From assembly GCA_003427395.1 (NCBI GenBank), contig BFEA01000010.1:5115434-5136579 (forward strand): a DNA stretch of 21,146 bases, given 5' to 3'. Below the pieces are notes generated by a model. That model had not been told where the DNA came from, searched no databases, and saw nothing but the letters and a program-made list of their open reading frames with translations. Below are positions 9,756-17,386 of this stretch, piece by piece. Each line of letters opens with the position of its first letter. Position 1 is the stretch's first letter. Both the position numbers and the translations under genes were made by a program. Source of the DNA: Chara braunii (Eukaryota; Streptophyta; Charophyceae; Charales; Characeae).

Positions 9756-9982
9756 TAAGAGGTGGTGCTTGAAATCCCAGATTTGTTACAACTCGTTAAG
9801 GCCATCAGGTATCACAAAGTGGGGGTGGACCCTGCAACGCTTGCTAGATTTGAGGATGGGGTTCGAAAGGGTTACTGTCTGAATAGGAAGCTAGTCAGCA
9901 TCCAGCCCCGCGTTTTGGAAGTAGCAAGGCCGATCCTGACCGTTCATTTTTTAGGAGAACGATCCCAGAAGGAAGTGTGTGA
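9756..9982 (+). pseudogene. pol: protease-RT linker
   Basis: This continues the protease frame after TAA 9756. It is a moderately hydrophobic linker (E-I-P-D-L-L-Q-L-V-K near the start) without a named domain. At about 9981-9983 the reading moves one frame, giving K-Y-K-P-V just before the reverse transcriptase. The frame left behind stops at TAG 9996-9998. Confidence 0.6.
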
Positions 9983-11190
9983 AAGTACAAACCCGTAGGC
10001 AAGAAGGCCAAGCGGGTCTCGATCCTGGTAGAAACATCAAAGGAAGAGGCTATGGAAAAGGAAGAGGAAATCCTACGGGTTATAAGGGAGAGGCGAGCAA
10101 CGGAAGGGCATCGGATACCTGATGAGGTAGCAGATACCATGAAAATAGGAGTGGAAGGGTTCCTAACACCGAAAGAAACTCAGTTGATAAGAAAGGCAGC
10201 TTTCGCTTTCAACGATCATCAGAAAGGGCGATTGGACGCAAAGCTAGTTCCCCCTGTCAGGATCCACACCGTACAGCACAAGTGTTGGAATGATAAAGGG
10301 TCCGCCTATGAGTTTGGGATAGCAGCGGAGGTCACTGACCTGCTTAGAGCCAAGATAGATTCTTTCGTGGCTGAACCCACCGCATCCCCCTATGCGAACA
10401 GGTGGTTCGTATTCAGGAAGCCCAATAAGATGCTCAGGAGGATCCAGGACCTGCAGAAGCTCAATGGGGTAACAATTAGGGATGCAGGCTCGCTTCCACA
10501 GGCCGACTTGTTGGCAGAGTCTCATGCGGGGCGGAGCATTTACTCCCTGGTAGATTTGTACTCAGGATATGACTAGTTGCCGCTCGACGCGAGGGATAGA
10601 CCGTACACCGCAATGCACACCCCCGTAGGATAGTTGCAGATGCAAGTGACCCCTATGGGTTTCACAAATGCAGTAGCAGAGGTGCAGAGGAGGATGCTCG
10701 TCGTCACAGGGGATATGTTTCCAGAGAAGTGTGAACCGTATATAGATGATAATCGCGTAAAAGGAGCAAGGTACAAGGACGAGACAGAGGTCAAGCCGGG
10801 TGTGCAAAAATTTGTCTGGGATCACCTACATGATATCAAGGATCTCTTACAACGGTTCTTGCTTTATAATATTACCGCAAGTGGGCCAAAGAGCATCCTG
10901 GCTGTCCCGGAGGTAACTATATTGGGATTTCGCTGTGGGGCCTATGGGAGGAGACCCGACCCAACAAAGACAGATAAGATCTCTCAGTGGCCGACACCCC
11001 TGCGTACCACGACGGAAGTACGAGCCTTCCTAGGGGTGGTTGGATTCTGGAGGATCTTCATCAAAGATTTCGCAAAGATAGCAGAACCTATCCTCGCGAT
11101 GATTAGGGAAGATGACACTATGGATTGGACTGAGGATAGGGAAGAGGCAGCCTTAACCCTCAAAGACATCCTGTCATCCGATCAGGTCAC
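9983..11190 (+). pseudogene. pol: reverse transcriptase with in-frame stops
   Basis: RNA-directed DNA polymerase of Ty3 type. The order of motifs is standard. The fingers region includes S-P-Y-A-N-R-W-F-V (10387-10413). Motif A is L-V-D-L-Y-S-G-Y-D (Asp codon 10553-10555). Motif B is T-P-M-G-F-T-N-A (from 10649). Motif C is Y-I-D-D (10739-10750), with both catalytic aspartates present. TAG codons interrupt it at 10574-10576 and 10631-10633. The first follows S-G-Y-D, and the second precedes L-Q-M-Q; Gln would be expected at both from the family pattern. The thumb/connection includes I-L-G-F and F-L-G-V-V-G-F-W-R. Core residues survive but the frame is broken. Confidence 0.88.
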
Positions 11191-11719
11191 TCTAGCAGCA
11201 CCCTGTTTTAATGACGAGGTAGGACGACCCTTCATCTTAGAAACAGATGGGGGACCGCTGTCAGTTGGAGGAGTATTGATACAGAGAAGCGAGGAGGGCA
11301 AGGAAAGGCCAATCAGATTTGAAAGTAGGACCCTGAATTCGGCAGAACGGCGGTACTCACAGTTTAAGAAGGAGGTCTTAGCGATTCTGCATTGTCTTAA
11401 GACCTTCCAGGCATACCTGCTCGGAAGGTGATTTATCCTAAGGATCGATCCTACCAACGTCGCCGGGGCCCTAAAGAACTACAAGCCTATAGACCCGACC
11501 GTTGGCAGGTGGATAGGCTTCATATGGCAATTCGACTATAAGGTCGAGCGGATTGCGGGGCTTCGAAACAGGGCAGATGGGCTGAGCAGGGTATGTATCA
11601 CACCAGAAGGAGTAGAGGACGAGGAACCAATCGACGCCTTCCTGGAGTATGAAGGAGTGATCTTTGTGGTGGATAATGAGATGGCAGATCTAGCAATTAC
11701 AACAGGTCAGTTGCTGATT
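11191..11719 (+). pseudogene. pol: RNase H domain, one in-frame stop
   Basis: This continues the reverse transcriptase frame. The first catalytic region is E-T-D-G-G-P-L-S-V-G-G-V (Asp codon 11246-11248). R-Y-S-Q-F-K-K-E-V-L-A-I-L gives the Glu. After TGA 11429-11431 the frame continues with F-I-L-R-I-D-P-T (Asp) and, further on, R-N-R-A-D-G-L-S-R (Asp), the usual end of Ty3 RNase H. The TGA sits where Arg is expected (G-R-x-F), so a CGA to TGA change is the simplest cause. The domain would degrade RNA in RNA-DNA hybrids during reverse transcription. Confidence 0.85.
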
Positions 11720-13293
11720 TAAACCTTGGAAAAAGGCGCGCCTCCAGTAGTTGCAGAACTCAGGGAAGGACCAGCCACCACGGTCAGGCGTAAAGAGGAG
11801 AAGGACTCGTGGGGAGCAGAAGTAGGGGCCAAAGAAGAGTTGATGGCGATGGTCGTGGAAGGGGGACGGGACGCCGTGATGATATTGGCCGAAACCTGGG
11901 CGCAAAAGGAGTGTCAGTACCTAATCAATCTCATTTGGGAGGAGCGGAGTACGGATTAGAACGAACATGAATTCTTCCTCATACAGATATACGAGGGCGT
12001 CTTCAAAGAAATCGGCCTGTTGCTTGTAGGGAACAAACAACCTACGGAAGTCAGTCCCAAGACAAGGGAGGAAGTAGAAAAGTATGTCCTAAGAAATGGC
12101 CACCTGTTCAAGAGAGAGGAAGGGATGATGCCTAGACGCGTCGTTTATGGGAGGTCTAGGCAGCTAGACGTAATTCAGGCAATGCATGATGGGCTAGCTG
12201 GGGGTCACCGGTCGTCAAAGGGGACACTTGCAAAGATTGTGCCCCTGTATTTCTGGTCGAGAATGGCAGGCATGGTCACAACGTACTGTCAGACGTGTCT
12301 GATATGTCAAGAGAGGAGCTCCGTACGGGTTTACGAGCCCCTTAGACCCACTCGGGTACTAGGACCCGGACACCTTGTTCACCTCGACCTTGCGGTTATG
12401 CCCGTATCGACGGATGGGTTTAGATACATCTTGGATGCAAGGGATAATCTCAATGGCTATGTAGAGGCTGTAGCCCTCAAAAAGAAGACGGAAAAAGCGG
12501 TGGCCAATTGGGTGGAAGATTTCTACCTAAGACACCCCTTCGTGCGCAGGTTTATAGCAGATAATGGGACAAAATTCGTTAACCAGGATGTATTGAACAG
12601 GCTTAAGACACTGTGCGTACCAATCAAGATCACTGAACCCTACCACCCTGAGGCAAATGCACCAGTAAAAAGGGGGCACCGGACCTTGAAAAACACAATC
12701 GCTAAGCTTGCAGCAGACAACTTGGGGAACTGGTCACGGTACCTTAAGCAGACAGTCTTCTCTGAGAACATGACACCAAAGAGAACGATGGGATGCATTC
12801 CAGCGGAGCTATGGTATGGAAGGGAGATTGACTTCCCAGTGGAGGCCCTCGTCCCTACTTGGAACAGGTTAGACGATAATCCGCACTTGACCACGGAGGA
12901 GTTAATCACCGCACGTTGCCAGCAGGTCGCCAGGAATGAGGAGGCATTGGAGGAAGTNGTTAACCGTGTAACGGATAACCGAATGAAGGACAAAGCAAGG
13001 TGGGACCAGGTCAAGAACATTCGGAAAGAGTCACTCCAGGTGGGGGAGAAGTGTTAGTTAGAAACTCGACTCTTGAAAGCACATGGTCTGGGCAACTGGG
13101 AAAGAGATTCAAAGGGCCTTACAGGATCGCTAAGCGGGTGGGACTGAATACGTTCGAACTTGAGGATCTTGATGGTACTAGCATAAGAGGATCATTTCCG
13201 GGACAGAGACTGGCCATATTTTTTAGCAGGGATCCGGTGGAACAATGGTTACAAGAAGCCCAGGACAGAGAAACTGGGGAACTGACAGCCTGA
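11720..13293 (+). pseudogene. pol: integrase with linker, lost catalytic Glu, frameshifted C-terminus
   Basis: After TAA 11720 and a variable linker (TAG 11957) comes a zinc-binding region: H-D-G-L-A-G-G-H (12185-12208), then paired cysteines C-Q-T-C-L-I-C (12287-12307). The catalytic core has Asp at 12386-12388 (H-L-D-L) and Asp at 12560-12562 (A-D-N-G). Exactly 35 residues later, codon 12668-12670 is AAA (Lys) where the D,D-35-E triad needs Glu. Downstream, K-R-G-H-R-T-L and E-N-M-T-P-K-R-T are typical of this lineage. Near 13050 one missing base shifts the frame (old frame ends TAG 13055-13057). The next frame carries a GPY/F-type module (F-K-G-P-Y-R-I) and ends with TGA 13291-13293. No chromodomain is seen. 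An ambiguous base at 12958 is a wobble position. Confidence 0.88.
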
Positions 13294-13437
13294 AAGGCAG
13301 GCAGCTGGCTATAAGTTTTGGACCACCTCCCTGGGGAAGTGATCATGACCACAGGGATTGTTCTTTTGTTTGTCTTGCTTTTTGTGAAACGTGGGGAGAC
13401 AGCCTGGGCTGACTGTGACTGGGCTTGGGAGCACGAC

Positions 13438-13576
13438 ACAATGTATTATAGTTTTTGTGGGGTAACGTTGGGGACTGTCTACACGAGGTATTTATGAGTT
13501 GGGACAATGTACCATAGTTTTTGTGGGGTGATGATGTCGATTGCCTACATGGGGCACCTATGTGTTGGGACAATGT
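13438..13576. repeat. 66-base tandem repeat
   Basis: The anchor ACAATGT occurs at 13438, 13504 and 13570, exactly 66 bases apart. Within each unit TTTTTGTGGGGT also recurs (13452, 13518). An older, degenerate copy may lie upstream (TTTTTGTG at 13379). It lies just after the integrase end. Confidence 0.8.
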
Positions 13577-13757
13577 GTCGAGGGTTCTAAGGGATAATGA
13601 GACGGCCAACTATATGGGGGCAAGCAAAAGTTCTAGGGAAACCTCCAAAGCTGCAAATGGGAGTGGAAGGGAATGCATGTGTATGAGGGGTACCGTGACT
13701 GTTATGTATGAACAGGGTCAGGCAAGAAGAAGAAAGACAACAAGAAAACAAAAAAAA

Positions 13758-14407
13758 ATGGAGTTTGGGAATGAAAATGACAGCAATGCAATTAACAGAT
13801 CGGAAGAGGGACAGTCGTCAAGGCAAGCCGGAGAGTCAAGCTCCAGGAAAAGGAAGTTGTATGTGGGGTTCGATCACAACCTAGTTGTGAACAGGGGGGG
13901 CAAAAAACAAGGGACCAGAGGACCTTCACCACTGAAGGAAGGGGAGCCAATAGAGTTGCCTTCAGATAGTGATCCTAGTAGTAAGGAAGAGGGGAACCTG
14001 GAAAAAAGGCAAAGGATGGAGGAGGGGAACCCAGAGGAAGGACAACGGCCGGGAGAGAATGAGCCCGTTGAGTTCATTGACCTCACCAGCGACGAGGAGG
14101 AAGATGAGGTAAGAACGCCCACAAGGGAAGAACGGGGAAGAGAGGACGAACCGGGTGAGGTAAAGGACAAATGGATAGAAGAGTTCGGGCCAACCTTCAA
14201 CGACTGGTTTGACCAATGGGGCACTATCTTGCGATTTCAATGGATAACGAAGGCAAGGGCAAAACTGGGCAGGGGAGAGGATTTATCCCCAACAACTTTT
14301 TTCACAGAGCAACACTCCTTCAGCTGCAAGAAATAAAGAGGCAAATGCAGCAGGAAATGGAGGACCGTGCAAGGAGGGAGGCTCGACGCAGGCCACCTGG
14401 ACAATAG
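13758..14407 (+). pseudogene. broken ORF with SUMO-interacting-like motif
   Basis: The protein is not recognised as a named family. The ATG at 13758 follows a run of eight A; the open frame extends further upstream to 13521 across the 66-base repeat, which I consider non-coding. Features in order: S-S-R-K-R-K, a nuclear-signal-like basic patch (about residues 30-36); P-I-E-L-P-S-D-S-D (13947-13973); V-E-F-I-D-L-T-S-D-E-E-E-D-E (SIM-like, core 14073-14096, about residue 106); and D-K-W-x3-F-G-x2-F (14166-14198), also present in the Gag above. The frame ends at TAA 14334-14336. A neighbouring frame continues with a charged helix (L-Q-L-Q-E-I-K-R-Q-M-Q-Q-E-M) to TAG 14405-14407, so an indel around the T run near 14300 is likely. 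It may be an accessory 3' ORF or the Gag start of a second element. Confidence 0.45.
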
Positions 14408-15359
14408 AGGTGTAGCATGCGCAATGAGAAATAACTAGAAATTGGAAGGGGTTGGTGTCTGGGCAGTCACAACCGCCATTTTGGATTTCGCCTTTGAACT
14501 TCTTTCTGAATGAACTATGATGAGACAGCTGCTAAGCCCGAAGTGCCTAAAGGCTGGGTATTGAATGCTACTTCATATAAGTCGTTGCTTCTTCGGGAAT
14601 GGGCACGAGAGTTTTTTTCGCACTTAAAAGAGAACTGTGGATGCCTGGGGTGGCTAAGGCAAAGTAAGGAGAAAACAAAGGGGCTTAGATGAGACGAGTC
14701 TGTAATGTGACCTTTGCATTCGAACTATGTCTCCTTGTTTTTCTCAGGACCGCGATGAAACTACCTCTTTGGATTGAGGGAACTAGTAAGGGGTTGGGAG
14801 ACTTATGTTACTTTGTATGAGTATTCGCTTCTTTGGGAAAATGTGAATTTTTTTGGCGGTAAGAAAAGGGGATCAGGGATGATTGACTTTAAGAAGTGGG
14901 CAAGGGCATGAGAACCATTGGGATTGAGAAAGACAGTGGATGGCGAAAACTCTCCTTTTTCTGAACCACGTATCCATGATTGAGTGAGTCGTTGCATAAA
15001 GTCCTTGTGAGAGGTTAGGGGACCTATGGGTAAAGGGATATCCTCTTCCCTAGAAGCCTAATCCAACCTATCTCAGACAAGTCCACAACATTGGAAGGAT
15101 ATAAGAAGTCAGGGAAGTGGCAGCGAAACATCGAATTGGTTCAATTGAACGACCGGGTGGGCTAATGCTGCTTGGGGCCGCTAGCCTCGACTTGAGTACT
15201 AGACGCTAAGTCGGATGTAGAGATGGATGTAAGAATGACAAAAGGCATGAGGAAGAGGAAGAAGCATGCATAAAAACCCAAGAGGATGACCGCCTTCTAA
15301 CCCCCGAGACGAGATAGGATCCGTGTCCTCAAGGCCCACCCCCTCGGGCGCTAACATTG
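14408..15359. other. gene-free stretch with a diverged ~240-base duplication
   Basis: No gene is supported. Two segments, about 14500-14690 and 14720-14930, resemble each other with gaps: GATGAGAC/GATGAAAC (14519, 14754) and CGTTGCTTCTTCGGGAA/TTCGCTTCTTTGGGAA (14583, about 14824), followed in both by T-runs and AGTAAGGAGAAAA/GGTAAGAAAAGG. The offset is 235-240 bases. The rest is unremarkable mixed sequence. Confidence 0.4.
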
Positions 15360-15510
15360 CAATGGACAAAGGATAACCCTAACCAGGCTGTCCAATTGGA
15401 ATGGATAAGGATGGTCCTAACCGGACTGTCCGATTGCAATGGATAAGAATGACCCTCACCAGGCTGTTCGACTTGGAATTATAAAGAACGACCCTAACCA
15501 GGTTGTTCGA
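15360..15510. repeat. 39-base tandem repeat, four copies
   Basis: Units begin CAATGGA/GAATGGA/CAATGGA/GAATTA near 15360, 15399, 15437 and 15476, with spacings of 38-39 bases. Each carries an ACCCTAACCAGGCTGTTCGA-like core with substitutions. The last copy leads straight into a hairpin. Confidence 0.85.
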
Positions 15511-15533
15511 AATGACCCCTAACAAGGGTCATT
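15511..15533. other. hairpin AATGACCC-7-GGGTCATT
   Basis: A perfect 8-base inverted repeat (15511-15518 and 15526-15533) encloses a 7-base loop, CTAACAA. The left arm and loop reuse the repeat's own ACCCTAAC core, so it probably arose from the adjoining 39-base array. Confidence 0.75.
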
Positions 15534-15592
15534 CTTTGGAATTGGCACTGGGGTCCCCTTGCATGGCTGCTTGAGATGCATGACATTGGGTA

Positions 15593-15850
15593 GAGTTGAG
15601 CTTTGGAAAGGATATTCGAAGAGCTGAGCTTTGGAAAAGACATTGGGAAGAGCTGAGCCTCGGAAAAGATATTGGACTCAGCCTTGGAAAAGATATTGGA
15701 CTTAGCCTTGGAAAAAATATTGCACTCAGCCTTGGAAAGGATATTGGACTCAGCCTTGGAAGAGATATTGCACTGCGCATTGGATTGGGATTGAGCATGG
15801 AAATGAGACTGAGCATTGGAATTGGATTGAGTATTGAAAATTGCATTGCA
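15593..15850. repeat. minisatellite, units of about 28, 24 then 18 bases
   Basis: Units of the type AGCCTTGGAAAAGATATTGG follow one another. The first three are about 28 bases, the central ones 24 bases, and the last about 18-19 bases. Because 24 is divisible by three, an 85-codon frame stays open across it and reads as repeated L-S-L-G-K-D-I-G; a longer frame is open on the other strand for the same reason. I take both frames as by-products. Confidence 0.88.
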
Positions 15851-15951
15851 TAAACACGGGACCCTAGGCAACTGGAAATGGACTTGGAAAGAGCCTTGAA
15901 ATGGAACTTCTCTTTTTCTTCTAGTCTTTGGCCTCAGTAAGAGGGGGATAC

Positions 15952-15965
15952 CGGTGCATGCACCG
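15952..15965. other. 14-base perfect palindrome
   Basis: CGGTGCATGCACCG is its own reverse complement. No role can be assigned. Confidence 0.6.
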
Positions 15966-16747
15966 CGATCCCAAGACCTCTATCCCTTTGGGGGGAAAAG
16001 TCTCAGCGTGACTTGTTCATCTTGGAGAGGATGAAGGTTAAAGGACTAAGGCACCTACCACTTGGATCGGTGCGGGACGTCCGGAACCACCTCCGACAAT
16101 GAGTTCCAGTCGGGGAGTTCCAACTATGCCTCCTATTGAATGCCTAAACGTCAAAGGGCGAGTGAGCCAAATGGGCAGGAAAGCCAGTCTCATCTAGTCT
16201 ATTCTGCTACTCCCCAACCACACTCCAGGTCATAGAGGGGTGGCATGGTCGTTTGGGTCGGACCACGGCTGCCCGCGCTAAGTTGGGCGGTACTGTCCAA
16301 GGGGAAAGGCCGGGCGAGGTACCGGGTGGAGTCCGCCACCACCACAGGGCATTGATACTGCCCTGCCGGAACATTACAACCGTTTCAGGACTAATTGCGA
16401 GGTCTTCGTAACTGCACTCGCGGACTGATCGAGAGCCCCAACTCTCTTGAAAGAAAGAGGCGGAATCCAGAAAATTACCACTCGGGAGGAACGATTCGCG
16501 AGGAACGCTCTTACGGCTAGACGAGGCCCTGGCAGGCTTGGATTGGACCCGCTTGGCAGACGTGGGGAGGAACCTCGGCATTGGTGCTCGCCACGTAAGA
16601 GAAGAAAGGTCGGACCGGGTAGAAGGATGAGGCGTCGTCCGCTGGGGAGGAACTGATCACTCTTCCCTTTGTGAAGCGGACGGGCTTGTGTCCTTGACTT
16701 GCGGTTGGTGGGCCAAAGGTCTGCATACCTCTGAGTGAGAACCAGTC
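15966..16747. other. stretch without recognisable gene
   Basis: I see nothing I can name. Minus-strand frames at 16207-16581 and 16374-16958 and a plus-strand frame at 16447-16656 overlap one another. They show no domains and are S/P/R-rich, as expected from GC-rich non-coding sequence. Confidence 0.45.
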
Positions 16748-16781
16748 GCGCGATGGGGACATCGCGTTTTGAGTGGGGGGA
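16748..16781. repeat. hairpin-plus-G-run element, copy 1
   Basis: CGCGATG-GGGA-CATCGCG forms a 7-base-pair hairpin with a 4-base loop (16749-16766), followed by TTTTGAGTGGGGGGA. The same arrangement recurs at 17928-17960. Confidence 0.65.
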
Positions 16782-16821
16782 AGGTGTGCCATCTACCAAT
16801 GAATACGCATGAAAACAAGAC

Positions 16822-17210
16822 TTGTAATTAATTTTGCATGGGCTTGGAAAAAAGGGGCCTGTCAAAACGGCCGGAACAGAAAAAGATTGTAATTGACTTT
16901 GTACAGGTCTGAGAAAAGGGGGTCTGGCAAGACGCCAGTGTAGAAAAGCCTTGAGCAAGTGACATGGTATGAACTGGAACTAGCAGACCGAGAGTTGGCT
17001 GTGTAATCGGTTCGTATAAGCTTGAAAAGATGAGAAGTGGCAAAGGGGTGAACCAAGCATTGCACATGAAAAGTCAATTAAGTAAAGGGTAAGAAAGGGC
17101 AGAGGATGATATGCATGCGGAATTGGCAGGTGCTGAGAAAGACCGGGAGGAATGACCCGGGAAGAATGCATGTGGATTTGGCTATGTCTGAGTTTCCGGG
17201 AGAGGAAAAA
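16822..17210. repeat. degenerate repeat, unit about 66 bases
   Basis: The two clear copies start TTGTAATT at 16822 and 16888, 66 bases apart, and stay alignable through G-rich GGGGCCTGTCAAAACGGCC / GGGGTCTGGCAAGACGCCA segments. Weaker echoes follow to about 17210, for example ATGCATGCGGAATTGGC (17111) and ATGCATGTGGATTTGGC (17166). The unit sequence is not that of the 66-base repeat at 13438. Confidence 0.6.
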
Positions 17211-17386
17211 TTGTACTGAAAATGTGTGGATGTCCTTAGAGTAATGAATGAGACGAAACCAAAAGGATTTCTGCCCGAGAATGTTTTCTCAATGAAATAG
17301 ATAGATAGATTTGAGATTACGAATGCAGCCTTCAAGACATTGTCGAGAGCGAGAAATAACGTACAATGAAAGACTAGCTGCAGGAC

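Larger units (their letters stand above)
6779..13293 (+). mobile_element. degenerate Ty3/gypsy-type retrotransposon (internal region)
   Basis: The domain order Gag - protease - reverse transcriptase - RNase H - integrase is that of Ty3/gypsy (Metaviridae) elements. The coding track changes frame four times (about 7801-7816, 9265, 9982 and 13050). It carries nine in-frame stops: TAG at 7933, 8332, 8989, 10574, 10631 and 11957; TAA at 9756 and 11720; TGA at 11429. With these, an altered protease motif and a lost integrase glutamate, it cannot be autonomous. No LTR, primer-binding site or polypurine tract could be identified with confidence, so the boundaries given are those of the coding region only. 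Confidence 0.93.

Noticed and set aside
9855-9870. tRNA B-box-like GGGTTCGAAA
   Set aside because: It lies inside the pol coding track, and no A box or cloverleaf can be formed around it.
7933-11959. Alternative genetic code (TAG/TAA read as Gln)
   Set aside because: Four frameshifts, a TGA stop and the integrase Glu to Lys change show ordinary decay. A standard code with C-to-T mutation explains the stops more simply.
14457-14500. LTR start after a purine-rich GGAAGGGG segment (TGTCTGGG)
   Set aside because: No matching sequence was found upstream of gag, and the purine-rich context is common throughout the window.
15360-15510. CRISPR-like array
   Set aside because: The repeats are directly adjacent and diverged, without unique spacers, in a eukaryotic context. 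The 91-base satellite is rejected for the same reason.
15494-15871. Minus-strand frames with repeated S-K-A-E-S-N-I
   Set aside because: They exist only because the 24-base minisatellite unit is a multiple of three.
1109-16175. Shared 12-mer GAGCCAAATGGG at 1109 and 16164 as a possible LTR trace
   Set aside because: Flanking bases do not align, so a 12-base match in 21 kb is not enough.
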